Assembly (NCBI GenBank): GCA_947579665.1
Contig: OX388345.1
Span: 31,959,849-32,023,848 of the forward strand
Length of the DNA: 64,000 nt
DNA from: Sympetrum striolatum
Lineage: Eukaryota; Arthropoda; Insecta; Odonata; Libellulidae
Direction: 5' to 3'
Part shown: piece after piece, positions 22,397 through 34,680 of the stretch
Layout of the letters: every line of letters starts with the position of its first letter
How positions within the stretch are numbered: position 1 is the stretch's first letter
Made by a program: the position numbers and the translations under genes
Notes under the pieces: generated by a model
Told to the model about the DNA's origin: nothing
The model's input: only the letters and a program-made list of their open reading frames with translations
The model's database searches: none

Positions 22397-25261
22397 AAAG
22401 CCGCAGCGCGTTAAGGCGAACGAGATCAATAAACGTCATTCTTTCTATGCAGCCTCCGTGAGACGAAGGGAACAGGTGAGAAGATGGCGCCTAGGCGATA
22501 AATAGTCGGGTCGCGCGTGACAACATTTGACATTCGAAACACACTCGCGAAAGGAACGCGAACAGAAATGTCGGCTCGACACTTTCGCGTGTTTCCATCG
22601 GAGGGTGGTTTTCCTTTCTCTTTCTGCAATTGTGAGAGAAAGGGTAAAGTTTAAGCCCCGGGGTGTTTTGCTCCTTTGCATAGAAATCTCGTGTTTCGAT
22701 AATCCGGTGTTCAGATGACGATCTCTGAAAATTTTCACAATCAGCAATCACCAGGTGCAGCTTCAAAATTCCAGTGATATTATTATAAATGAAACAAGTT
22801 TAAAAAATAATACTTTTGTCCGATACAAGCTATTGCATAGTTTTCTGTGAATCATCAGACGTCCTTACAACATGAAATATTGAGAAGAATTAATATAAGA
22901 AAGTTAAACTATAAACTATAATTAAAAACAAAACTATGTCGGGGTCAAATAGGAATAATTCATGGTGAATTCGAAGAAGATACCCTACTCGAATAACAAA
23001 AGTAGAAATGATAAAGGGTAGATCCTCTTTCTGAGTACTTAGCTAATATTAAAAAAATACGGCAAGGCCGACATAATTGGAGGAATCGAATATAAACCTG
23101 AATTATCAAAATTCATAATTCCATTTTAAATTTTCACAGTTTAAGAATAAATTCAAATTTATATTTAATAGAGCCCATAGCAAATTAATTAGAAACTTTC
23201 TCAACAACAACTATCGCCAAAAGAGCCTTCAAAATATAAATATTGATTTCTATCTTATTGAAACTTTTACGAAACAGTAAGTTCTTTTAAATTAAGTTGA
23301 ACTGGTCTTTTAACCAGTCTGTTTAACAAACTGAAATATTTTAACAAAAACAATGGAATTTACATCACTTATCTACATGTTTTATCTACTTTCCAAATAC
23401 TATACTTCCGATTCTGAACAAAACATCCCTGTTTAAACGTACCGCAGATCCAATCACCGTATTCCTCAATACTCGTGAGCACCGCCGATTCTTTGAGAGT
23501 CCGATGCAGACGGCCTGTCGTATATCACTCCCGCTGTTCGCCCGATTCGCGAAATCTCCGCAAGAGAGCGATGCGACGGTGAGTTGGGAACGTCATCGCA
23601 GACGGATGATGTAGACGACGCAACCGTTCATCAATCACCGACAATCTCACGCATATGACTGTACTCCGCCGCAGTGAGAAAGAGGGCGGGTTAAAACAGA
23701 CGACAGACGAAAAAAAATACTCCAGCGAATCTTTCAGCAGAGGGTTTTTGTTCAACTCAGCGTCTCTAAAAAAACAGGCGGATAAAACATTCGAATAAAG
23801 ACGTTCTGGGAGGGGACAAGATAGAGTGTGATAAAGGAGGTTGAAGAGAGGAAGAAAAAGAAAAATTGGCGGATTTAAAGGAAAGAGCGAGAGTTGTTTT
23901 TGAGAAAACCCTCGACTTTGAATAAAAATATAAACATCTTTCAGCGAGGAACGTGAGGCGACGTCCTGGATAGCGTGAGCATCTCTCGACGGCACGTATT
24001 CGTGAAAATTGTGGCGAAAATATCAAAGTCGCAGATGTTGGAACGAAGGAAGAGAAATTGCGGAGTTTTGGAAAACTATTCTCCTTCTATATATAGCTCT
24101 TATAGAAATATTTTTTCACCATAAAACTAGAAGCGTATAATTTCAATCGAATAGAACAAATATATTTAAAGCTTAGAGTAGATAAATAAAGAATATGAAC
24201 AATGACATATATCCATCGAGGCAAAAAATTAATACTTTGAGAGTAAAGTAGCGAGTAGCGTAAAATCGCGCCTAAGATATCCTTCAAAATAATTAATTAC
24301 TAATAATACAGCCTAAATTCGAAATTCAATTTACAACCGCAATTGTCCTAATTTTCGAATTATTCAAGGTGAATTAAATATACTAACCTTTTAAAAGCTA
24401 TCAATTGCTATTAAAAAGTATGTTTAACTATACTTTTTTTAAAAATAAATTACTCTTTAATTATCAATCAATCTTTCAATAATTTGAGAGATGGGTTGTT
24501 TATTAATTAGTGGTATTTCTAAGATTAATTAATTGCTAATTTACTTACTGAAAGAGTGAAATATGTGATGTACATATTAGGAGTGAAAAATAAAATGGCA
24601 TCTTCACAATATATAGACACTAATTAGAAAAAATAGAAAATTTTTCTATCTAGACTTTCTTAGAATATTTTTGTAATACGAAAGCCCAAATTTATAGAAT
24701 TATTTACAATTTATAGAAGATTTAAAATATGACTTTTGTCGGAAAGAAAAACTATTTCTAGAAATACAAAAAATTGGCGATTTAGCAAACCATATTTCCT
24801 TTGGTAAATATTTAACGAAGGAGATCCTTCTTAATACCCCAGATCATTGCCAAGCGAGAAACTATCACCGCGTATCGACCATTGAAAAGCTGCTCTCAGA
24901 ATAAACTATGTACTGCCTAATGTGTGTGTATCCGCCAAAAATTTAAAAATTGCAACGCTTTTCAGATGTAGCAGGTAAAATAATCGATGTGAAGTCAGAG
25001 ATACCGAAGCGCAAAGAAAGCGTGGATAAAGAGGGAAAACAAAACGAATTACGAAAAAGGATTTGCGAAAAGGAAACACAAGAGATGTCGAAAACATGGC
25101 AGGTTTCCGCAGACACGTCATTTATGGACTTCCTTAATAATTCTCACAAGAACCAAGCGTTATTTTTAAACATAAAACAACACTCAAGCCTAAATAAAAA
25201 GCTGCTTCAGCCTACACTACGAGGATCTAACGAATAGTATCTATATTTAAAAGTATGTGTA
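22397..25261. other. Stretch between reverse-transcriptase remnants
   Basis: Two CpG-rich patches (about 22400-22720 and 23440-24060) carry overlapping open frames on several frames, the longest 156 codons on minus (23525-23995). None has a recognised domain. The rest is AT-rich. A plus-strand frame at 24950-25237 (95 codons, K- and E-rich) shares its reading frame with the FADD remnant that follows and could be decayed retroelement sequence, but I cannot match it. Confidence 0.4.
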
Positions 25262-25452
25262 ATACAGTATTATCAGCAACTGTTAGAATATATGCATTTC
25301 GCAGATGATACCGTTGTTTCATTAAAACTGAGGAAAGTGACTAAGGGTAAAATTGAAGGAAAAAGACAGAAAGGCAAAACATAATAGATGTCATAAATTG
25401 GGGTAATTTCCCAATACACGAAAAAATGGCAAAAACGGAAAATAGTGATTAA
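25262..25452 (+). pseudogene. Non-LTR reverse transcriptase remnant (FADD catalytic region)
   Basis: In one frame (25283-25321) the plus strand reads LLEYMHFADDTVVS, the FADD/YADD catalytic box of non-LTR reverse transcriptases with the usual hydrophobic lead-in. About 33 codons later, in the next frame (25381-25449), it reads IIDVINWGNFPIHEKMAKTE. This fits the W---N-I-IN--KT segment at the spacing found in these enzymes. A frameshift and two stops (TAATAG at 25384-25389 in the upstream frame) separate the blocks, so the copy is inactive. No endonuclease or gag-like region was recognised nearby. Confidence 0.65.
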
Positions 25453-28400
25453 TAATATAATTTAATATTTGATTAATTAATAATTATTATATTAACTACC
25501 TAAAGACAGAAGACTTGTATGTGTACCGCTGCTTCTTCGAAATGTGTTAAATTATGATTAATGTTTTTGTAAGCTAATAATATTGTAGCGTGGTGATTAT
25601 TAATTTTTCATTTAAATTTTCACATAAAAATTGGATTTTATTTAAATGATTAGTACTGATTCTTTTAAAAATTAAGATTCACGAGAATGATTTTATCCTA
25701 ATAGAGCAACTGATCTCGTGACGCAGTACTTTCTGACTTTAATACCTAATTTTCCCCTTTAAATGATATTCTTTAACACGGCGGAAAATTTGCCCGCCTC
25801 TCACCTTTAAAGGAAGCTTATTTTTTTCTTAATTTAGTGGCGAAAAACAATGTTAGCCAACGTCTCTCAGCAGCTTTAAACAGAGCGAAACTAAAGAGGC
25901 ACCTCTTTCGCTACGCTTTCAGCTTCAGAGACCAACACGCGAACACGGAACTGACAACGACAGTGATGTAAGCTTTATGAGAGGGATTCAGGCAATTTAA
26001 CCTGAAACGGATAACCCGGAAACGAAGCTCTGTATGAGTTCAGAGTGACGTCAAAAATGTTGTCTGTCACGCAAAAGAAAATGAGAAGGGAGAGACTGAA
26101 AAATAAGAACCCATCAGAAGGAGAAAAATTACAAACGAGCGATTTCAGAGGAGAAGAAAAATTTAGGACTTGAAAAGACAACGACGGATGGGATAATGAG
26201 AGAAAGGCTTAGAAAATAAAAGAAGAATGGGAGGAAGGAATCGAAAACAATTTAAAGTGAGCCGAAAACAGGATGAGTTGGTAATCGAATAAAAATTTAG
26301 GAAAAACATTTAATGATTCAATGAGGAAAAACGAAATATGTTGACCGATTGGTAGAAATGGTCTTAGATTTTACATATATAATAATACAATATTTTTTGC
26401 AGTTAAACTAAAATATAATTTTAATGCGTATTATACTCATTTACTTCAAAGTTTGAATGTTTAAAAAGTTTAAATTTAGATTTTAGAAAATAAATACTTA
26501 AGTACAGCAATACGGACTAGCTTGGCGTAATCTTTCTGTTTCAGTGAATTCCTATCTCAGCCATTGCGATAATTAAGTAAGGAATATGATTTTGAAATCG
26601 GACTTAAGAAACAATCTCGAATACAATTATATTTATACACTTAAAAAAACTTTTTACTTAGACATTACGTTGTAACACCGAAACAAACACTTTACTGTTT
26701 CTTCAGAGCTTACTACCAGCAAATATCGTTGTAATAGCGATCTTTATTTTTGCGTTGTTATATATTCAAGTAGCACGTGTCTGCAAACAAAAGGAAGTGT
26801 AGCGCAGGGCGATACGGTTTGTTGAGAAATGTTACGATAAAAAAAGCAAGCGTTACAAAAACGCCCTAGGACACATGTTGGGAATCCTTGAAAGAAAGGA
26901 GATAGGAAGCTAGTCTGAGATTACTTGATAAATTTAGTGAATTACCCTTACTGCCGATCTAATAATGAGCGTAAATTAAGATAAATGTACGCTATAACAA
27001 GTCGATTTAAGAGCTCATTCTTTCTAGAAACGATACGCGATAATAACAAACTGAATAAGTAGTCCGAACGCCTGATATTTACACAACCTGCCACACTCCG
27101 AAAGGCGTATAAAGGTAGATGTAGAAATATTGTAAACATAATATAAAACGTACATATAATAATGGGAACAATATCGTAAGCTCGAAGTCTGGGCTTACTG
27201 GCCCACTTACATTCTTCCAATGATCCAAATATTTAGAAATGTTTGCAGTACTGATTAAAATAATTATGATCTATCAAATTTAATTTCCCATATCATTCAG
27301 GTCTCCTAGAACTAGATAGCATGAAAATACCAATAAAACGATTACGCGATAAAATTGACTATGGGAGGTCTCCTTGCTAACTGATTCCCTATTAGGAAAT
27401 AATAAGATCACCATTATAGTCAACCTTCCTATAACAGAAAGAAGAGTAAGATTATATTCAATCCCAATTTTTGGAGAAACGAGAATTTTTTCAGCGTCTC
27501 GAAACATGTTCCCCCGAGCCGAAAGGAATCAAGGCCATCGAAAAGTACCGCTAATCGAGGAACAATGGACCCTTACACCCTTCCTCCGCACGAGAGACAG
27601 TCCGTGGCTATATTCAGAGAGGAGCGGAAAGGCATGGCGCTCCATCAGGGACTCACATTCGCAGAAGCAAAAAAAATCGACGCTCCATTTTCGTCGAAAG
27701 AGCCGTTAATACTTTCGTTTGCTTAGCGAAACACTTCCACGCCAAATATAGTAGACGAAATTTCGCGGAAATTCTAATTATAGCTCTGAGGAAGGGGGAC
27801 TTCAGCGGCATGATATAGTGCGGACTATTTACCGCGTGGGACTGAGACGTACATGATGCTCTACCAAGGACGGCAAGAGCAGGGCAAAGTGTTTCCATCA
27901 TCGACAAACAACGTCGTCATCGATTGCGAGAAATGGAAGAAAAAAATCTGAAATGCGACAGGCTAAATTTGCAAATTGGCAATCCCCCTTTTCAGAAAAG
28001 GGGCTGTTTTTCCAGGACCACCTCGTAAATATGAAAATAAACTTCCGAAGATATATTAATTACCACGTCCAATCCGTTGGAGAATGTTTGCAAGGGCGAA
28101 ATTATTCAACCAATTTGGAGGCAAAGAGAGAGCTATCTGTAACTTCGTCCATACTCCAATAAAACATCAAATATTTAATAAATGCAACTGAGCGGTAATT
28201 GCCAATGTGAAATTGATTTCGCATTCGAAATGAGTTTTAAAAATCACCGAAACTGGGCAATAACTCCGAATCTGCGACTGAGATTGACTGCGAGACGATT
28301 TTAAAGTATCAAGCACTACTTCACCAGCAAATAGTACTATTTACTCTTAATTGTATATTCGACAGAAATATCAGTATCAAATATGTTTACATAGAAAAAT

Positions 28401-31400
28401 AGATATAGGTCCTGTCCTCGAATTACGGTTGGAGATTTTACATTTTGACTCCAAACGTTCTTCAACGTTTTAGTTTTATTTTATAACTGACTTTTACGCG
28501 CAGACTCATTGAAGAATTTTATAATTATTTAATAAACTTTAGGTTAAAATATTTCGCGCCGTTAAATTTTCACATCTTCCAATAGAAATAAGCGGTGAAA
28601 GGGTTAAACTATTTATGTTGCAACTGTTAAAGACGCCCAATAATTAAAAACCATCCGAAATTTTCTGAATGTGGTAAATAAATATTTTCAACTTTTCCAC
28701 GAAATGCTTATTAAACATCACGCAAATACTATTGTAATATATCTGATGATGTATAGCCTAAACGGGACGTTATGATAAACACTGCTGATTTAACTACCAT
28801 TTTTTACTCCCTTTTAATACATTTGCCTTCAAAGTTGATTTTCCTCAGCACACACAAATTAATGCGGAAGATTCGGAACGGATTAAAAAGCGGGAAGATA
28901 TATTCTTCCATTGAAGGTCAATGCTATCACATGTAACATTCTCAATCCATGGTAAGTAATCTACGATCGTAAATAATGGAATTTAATATCTAGAAAGACA
29001 ACCTAAACATTTCCCGTGTCTCATCGCAATCGTAAATATAACAAAGAAGATAAGAGAAGATTGTTTTTGGAAGGACGTATCATCGATCCATGAAAACTGA
29101 TTTACGGAAACAATATTAACGGGAAAAATCCCGATCGCCTTTCAACCCAGATCCATCTTATCTAATGAAGGACGCTCCGAATTGCATTAAATCAAAACCT
29201 AATTGAAACTGTGGAAACTAGGACGAAGGATTCGCGCGTCGAAGACAAAGTTAAAATTCAGGTCAGGAATTATCTATCTGGTACGTAATGATTTGCCACT
29301 ACTTCTCCGGTATCTTTTTGGGTCGCGAAACGAAATTACTGAGGTGATTATCCAGATCAAAGATACTAAATGCGAAGTTAAGTGCTTAAGCCTTTAGTTA
29401 TAATTTCGTTGCAAAAATAGGCAGACAGGTCTTCCGATTATGTAAAAATAGAAGAAGAGGGCATTAATTACTAATCTGAGTGACATTCGATAAAAACTGC
29501 AATAATTATAAGGTTGAGGGTGACCTTATTTCAAGGTTGGAGAAAGACGGAAATTCCATTCACCGACAAAGTTAACGCTTGATACCAAAATTGAATTCAC
29601 TAATATTTAGTCAGAATAACATTAAAAGATTTTGATTTCGTTTTCCCAAAATCTTTCGAACTTAACTGAGAGATTCAATACTACGATAATGCTTACTCGA
29701 AAATTAATCGACGTAAAATATAATTTCTAAGGAAATTAAGCAGGAACCTCTTTTGTTTTTAGGGAAAGTAGGTATTTTATATTGAAGGATTTCATATTAT
29801 TATAAACTATTTAATGTATTTCATACAGAAGTTTTCCTATTTTATTTAATAACTCCTATTTAATATTCTACCGTCATGAAATACCACAAAAAGATACTCG
29901 CCAGCCAATTGAATTTATTTATTATTTCGAAGTTGAAGAAGGCAGCAAAAATATAACTTTTGCATACTGGTAACTCCCAAAGGATCCTCTGCATATAATA
30001 TCTAAAAGGAATGATTAGCAGTTCAAAATTTCCACAAATTTTTCTTTCGCATCTAGTTTCTACATTTCTCTGGATTCCCGAAAGACTTCAACGAAACAAA
30101 ACCTAGAGACAAAATATTTATAAATCCGGACTAAAAATCTACCATAAAATGATTAAAACCAAGTTTGGCAGTAGAAAATATTTGCCTCAGAAATTTACCA
30201 CAAATCATCATTGCATATATGATTACACAAAAAGAGTCTTACACCAGTAAAGTGAATAGAGAATTATGAACTCCCTTTGCGACGACTTAACCCGGATCGC
30301 TCTCACTACCAGTCCCCAATGATATCCAAACAAACCAAGCACGTTAACAATAGCTCTCTCAACCCCAGAAGAATCCCATTAGATGGTCTCTCTACCAGCA
30401 GACGCTCGCTAAATCAAGGATGTGGACTAATTGCATCCCTCCGTGAAATTAGCATACCCTCAGAAGGGAGCCGAAGGGAAAAACAAAGACGCGTTGAAAA
30501 ATTGATAGAAAAAAGGATGGAGCGAGACGCTTTGTCCGCTGAAATGGAAGTCAGTAGGCTAAGCAGACGTCCCCGAACGGTAGCCATTTTTTCATCCTCG
30601 TGACTAATACCGCCGTCTCTGTGGGATGCCCGACATTCCCCCTTTTGTTCGAAAAAGGGAATGAACTAACAGCGCTGCAGACGGAAAGGGTGCGGAAAAT
30701 GAAAGGGTTGGAGGCTGCGGAGGAGTGGGGGGAGACGAAAATGGGGGCGACGAGGAGGCATTGCCACTTGGCAATTTCAACCACTTTTAACCGATGCAAT
30801 GGAAGAATTCCCAAGCTTACTCAACCGTTATGCGTACTACTGAATTTATCTTATGCAAAAACCAACGTTATATTTCCCAATCAGCTATATTATCAAAGCA
30901 ACCGTTTCTATTATTTTTCACTTATTAAAACCCGAAGTTAATGATTTTCACCTTGGCTGCATTCTTTATATCCCCTAAGCTTTCCTAAGCCTCCCATTTG
31001 TCTTCGAGCACCAATTACTTCTCTGCCACAGCGCTAACCAGACTGGGTATAACTATTTTGTTTTTGAATGCTTCCGTTGCAGGAAACTTGGCCGCATAAG
31101 GATTTTCCGTGAAACTGAGTAGCTTCCTGTTTTTCTCTCTAATAAAAAAATATTGTCGTGGATTATCGAGTACCAATAAAACATTTGGGGACTGCAGATA
31201 AACATCTAATCCTAATCTTTACACTTAGATGCGTATTAGAGAAGAGGTACTGCACCGAAGGATTTCAATGGATACTGGATAACATAACTGGACTTATTCA
31301 ACTGTCTTAATACCGTCAGTATTCATATAACGATGCTTTATTGACCTACCTAGGAGCCCGCTTATTTATACTACCATACGCTTATCTTTACTCTATAACG

Positions 31401-33110
31401 AAAATATGCGGTTTATTTATGAGCATAAGATAAATAGGAAAAATCCTTCCAATTACCCATAACATGGCGTTTAAAATTTGAGAATTCATACGAGCATTTC
31501 ATACGAGTTTTATCGCTCTATAAAGTACAGACTTCGTCCAGAATAACTAAGTGGAAGCTGGATCTACTAAGACAAAAATGTTCAAAAAAGTTCTCCTTAC
31601 TGTTACTGAATGAGGCATACCATCAATATGCTTTGCAGGAATAAATATTGATAAGATAGTCATGAACCAAATCTATTCCTCACACTAAGATTAAGAGAAC
31701 ATAACAAATGTTATTAAATGATCAATTGAGAATGATCACTGAAGAAATCGATGTATGATGGTAAATTTTAATGTAACTAAAAATTAGAATTTCTGACAAT
31801 TTAAAAAATCTAATTTGGCTATTCTGAGCTCAATCCTACGCAGGCCGAATTTAGAATGTTCGTTTGGGCTATTTTACGGCGCATTAATTTGACAACTGTG
31901 ACTAAGAATACAAGGAATGCGGAATAGAAGGAAGGCCAAGGCGAAATCGAGGGTGGAAAGAGAACACGAAGCGAAAAAAGAAATTCAAATAATAAAAAGG
32001 CACACGTGGAGCAGTTGGAGACCATTATTCCTCTATCCTTATGACGTTAAAAACTCAAGTAATTCAAAAACTCGCGGTTTAGCCTTATGATTCCGCAGCG
32101 ATAGCAATCGATAAAAACAAAAGACTGCGGCTAGAGCGCACAATTGGGCTCGGCTAGTCCCGGGAGGTGCGGCGAAGGTGTGGCAGGTCTAGCGAATGCG
32201 ATGGGCGTCTCCCTCGCAAAGGGTATTCCGGTATGAACATCCATCTCCCTCGGAAACGTAATTGACTTGAAACGATCCCGCGCTCGCTCCGATACGAAAA
32301 AAGTGGCCATAACACATCCCCTTCAGTATTCCCACCCCCCGAGCACTTTGAAAGTGAAAGCGCCTTTAGTTCACGCGCAAATTTATCGAGCCATGAGGTG
32401 AACTTGGACGGAGCAGGTAGGAGTGAATGTTTGATAGTATTGAGGGGCTTTTTACGATCCTTTCCCTGAAATTGCTTCTTAAGTAATCTCTATATAAGAT
32501 CTGCGGGTTTACTCTCTCCTTAAAAGCTGAGCTATCAAAATCGGAAGGAAAGTTTGATGTACCCAAAATTTTCTACGGCTTGACGACCTATATTTAAAGG
32601 AAAATATGTGGGAGATAAATATCGACTGAGTACAGCTTTCATGATTACATTTCATAAACTATTCTGAACCTTTTACGGAGGCAATGTTTCTCTCATGTTT
32701 TCCTCGGTAAATTACTTCGGATCCAATTAATAATTCCATTCTGAGCGAAGGATTAATGTTTCAAAGAAAATTATAGCGTACATAATAGAAGTGGTAATAA
32801 TATTGAAGGCTGAAGTCACAGTTTGTATGGGCAGTATTTCTATCTTGAATTTCCTCTTGAAGATATAATTTCGCATCAAATTAATAATTTAATTGCGAAT
32901 GGAAGGTAAATGGTTCAACGCAAAGTTTTACACATATACCGGACGTAGAAAAAATCGTGATAGCGAGCGAGTATGCACTTGTCAATAAATATTTAGTAGA
33001 CATCTATAAACTAACTACACAAATACATTTTCCATGCAATTTATCTATCTATTTAATTTTTAGAAAAACTTGAAATGATAAATATATATTATATTTCTTT
33101 ATTCACTTAA
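25453..33110. other. Long stretch without a recognised gene
   Basis: This is AT-rich DNA with CpG-richer patches at about 27520-27900, 30280-30760 and 32090-32360. The longest plus-strand open frames (27374-27709, 30277-30603 and 30600-30941; 108-113 codons) have no recognised domain and are overlapped by minus-strand frames. The patch at 26060-26270 is purine-rich on the plus strand. No RNA gene, paired repeat or splice-supported exon chain was found. Confidence 0.4.
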
Positions 33111-33325
33111 GGTCTTTATTTATTAAGGCGAGATTGAGACTGAAAAGTCTCTTCTTCCATTTAACCTTTCGTCAATGATATTATATACATAAAATGTTTT
33201 GAGTAGGTGAATAGAAATAGAGAGGGAATCTTTAGGAGGAGTGGAAGTAAAAAAAACCTAAGGTGAAAAATAATAAGGAAAATAAATGATCCACAGCAGG
33301 AAAACACCCACAAAGAAGGGGACGT
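33111..33325 (-). mobile_element. Dispersed retroelement 3' tail, copy C
   Basis: Read on the minus strand, it carries GGGTGTTTTCCTGC, then GTGG, a T-rich middle with CCTTAGGTTTTTT, then GGAAGAAGAGAC and the family end GTCTCAATCTCGCC followed by AATAAAGACC. It is collinear with copy A (4730-4936) along about 200 bases with small gaps. The microsatellite tail is short here. It is the best partner for a consensus with copy A. Confidence 0.7.
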
Positions 33326-34597
33326 GAAAAAGCATATTGAGATGATAAAAGTATTTCTTTTACGTTTACATACGATAAATACATTTAGTAGTTAATTTAA
33401 AATAAATATTTGAGATTTTGAATTCGTATGGTGAAAAAATAGTGCTTAGATTTTAGACCTAACGTTTTGGCCACACAGTTATGTAAGATAATTGCCAATA
33501 AGAAATAATTGCTGCGGTAATTTTACACAAAAAATGTTCAATCTTCATCAATTCAGTCACCATCACTGCATTATACACTCAATGTATCAAAGTTTTTAAA
33601 AAAATACCTCAGAATTTGTTTGCTCCGCGAAAAAATAGGATATTATAATCCTTGTTTCTACTTCCAGTCAGTTCACACAGTTAATTCAATGTTTCGTTCC
33701 TCCGCATAATACCTTCAATGAAGCCCATTCGTCCCAGGCTAAATCTAGAATCCGCCATTAATCTGATGCTGCGTTATAAGCTTCAATGTTCGAACCATTA
33801 AAAGTTCAAAGGGTTGTTTTCATGACGTTCTTAGGGTCGTCACGACCTCCACGTTCCTCCGTGGCCTGACTTGCAAGATTTCCACGCGCATAGATTATCG
33901 AAATCCTTTAACTCTTTTTCTTATAACGGGTTTAAGATGGAACTCCACGACCGACTCTGAAGGCGAGGCACGTGGATTTTATTCGAAGAGCGCAAACACA
34001 CGGCGCCGAGCGAATGATAAACCGACCCCGTGATAAGGACAAAGCGCGAGGTTTAACGGACCAATGGATTACAAGGCTTCCTTTTCGTCTCGATGCGACA
34101 CTTTAATCTTCCCCTTTTCCTCCGTGGGATCACTCGGCAAGAATAGCAATGTCCGCGGAACGAGGTGGGTATTGGGCAACTCACGGATTTCGGGGAATGC
34201 AGCATTCGTTTGAAATCTCAGGGGGAAGGTTCCTCGGTTCTTACCTGAAAAAAATAAAGACAAGTAAAAATTAGACAGGCTGAAATAAGACTTTCTCCCT
34301 GGAAAAGGCGATTTTTTCCAGATCAAGTCGCTGAATATTCTATGCACGAGCGCACAAAGTTTCCAAGACTTCTTTCCGTGATTTCATAACTTTTAACCAC
34401 GCCTAAAGCAGGAAACTCTTGCGCATTCGACATCAAAACACAATAAGAGATTTAATTTAAGAACAGATTTTTGATAGAAATTTTAAAACATGACTATTGC
34501 GAAAAAAAAATCATCCAGCAACGATTTTCACTGAAACCACACACAATATCTACCGGTAAATTAACACCAGGAGATTTGCCAAGGAAAAACGGACTTG
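33326..34597. other. Stretch without a recognised gene
   Basis: AT-rich to about 33700, then CpG-richer to 34350 with a 92-codon minus-strand frame (34069-34347) lacking a recognised domain. Nothing else is supported. Confidence 0.4.
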
Positions 34598-34603
34598 AAA
34601 AAA
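34598..34603 (-). terminator. RNA polymerase III T-run
   Basis: Six T residues on the minus strand lie a few bases past the 3' end of the tRNA-like unit, which is the normal Pol III stop signal and position. It also sits in a small hairpin (GACTTTTTTCAAGTC). Confidence 0.55.
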
Positions 34604-34680
34604 GTCTGACTGGGCCGGGAATCGAACCCGGGATTTGCCTCTATCCAGGAGGCTGCTTTAACCACTAGGCTACCGGGACA
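34604..34680 (-). tRNA. tRNA-like unit (tRNA pseudogene or SINE head)
   Basis: On the minus strand the unit has a perfect A box (TAGCCTAGTGG, 34672-34662) and a perfect B box (GGTTCGATTCC, 34628-34618). The T stem is a perfect five pairs, and the anticodon stem is GCCTC/GAGGC with a seven-base loop CTGGATA that has T at position 33. The formal anticodon is GGA (Ser), but the variable arm is short, unlike true tRNA-Ser. Only four of seven acceptor pairs hold. The T arm and D region resemble tRNA-Gly or tRNA-Glu. A six-T Pol III terminator follows directly. A functional decoding tRNA is unlikely; a transcribable tRNA-derived unit is plausible. It is not the same family as the SINE at 8171 and 16340. 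Confidence 0.55.

Noticed and set aside
23525..23995. 156-codon minus-strand frame as a gene
   Set aside because: CpG-rich patch with an overlapping second frame, and no recognisable domain or conserved motif.
25100..25140. RFPQTRHLWTSLI at 25100 as the GVPQG block of the FADD remnant
   Set aside because: Resemblance is limited to two or three residues and it lies in another frame; too weak to claim.
34471..34668. 65-codon plus-strand frame ending GPGIEPGICLYPGGCFNH
   Set aside because: It is the reverse reading of the tRNA-like unit on the minus strand.
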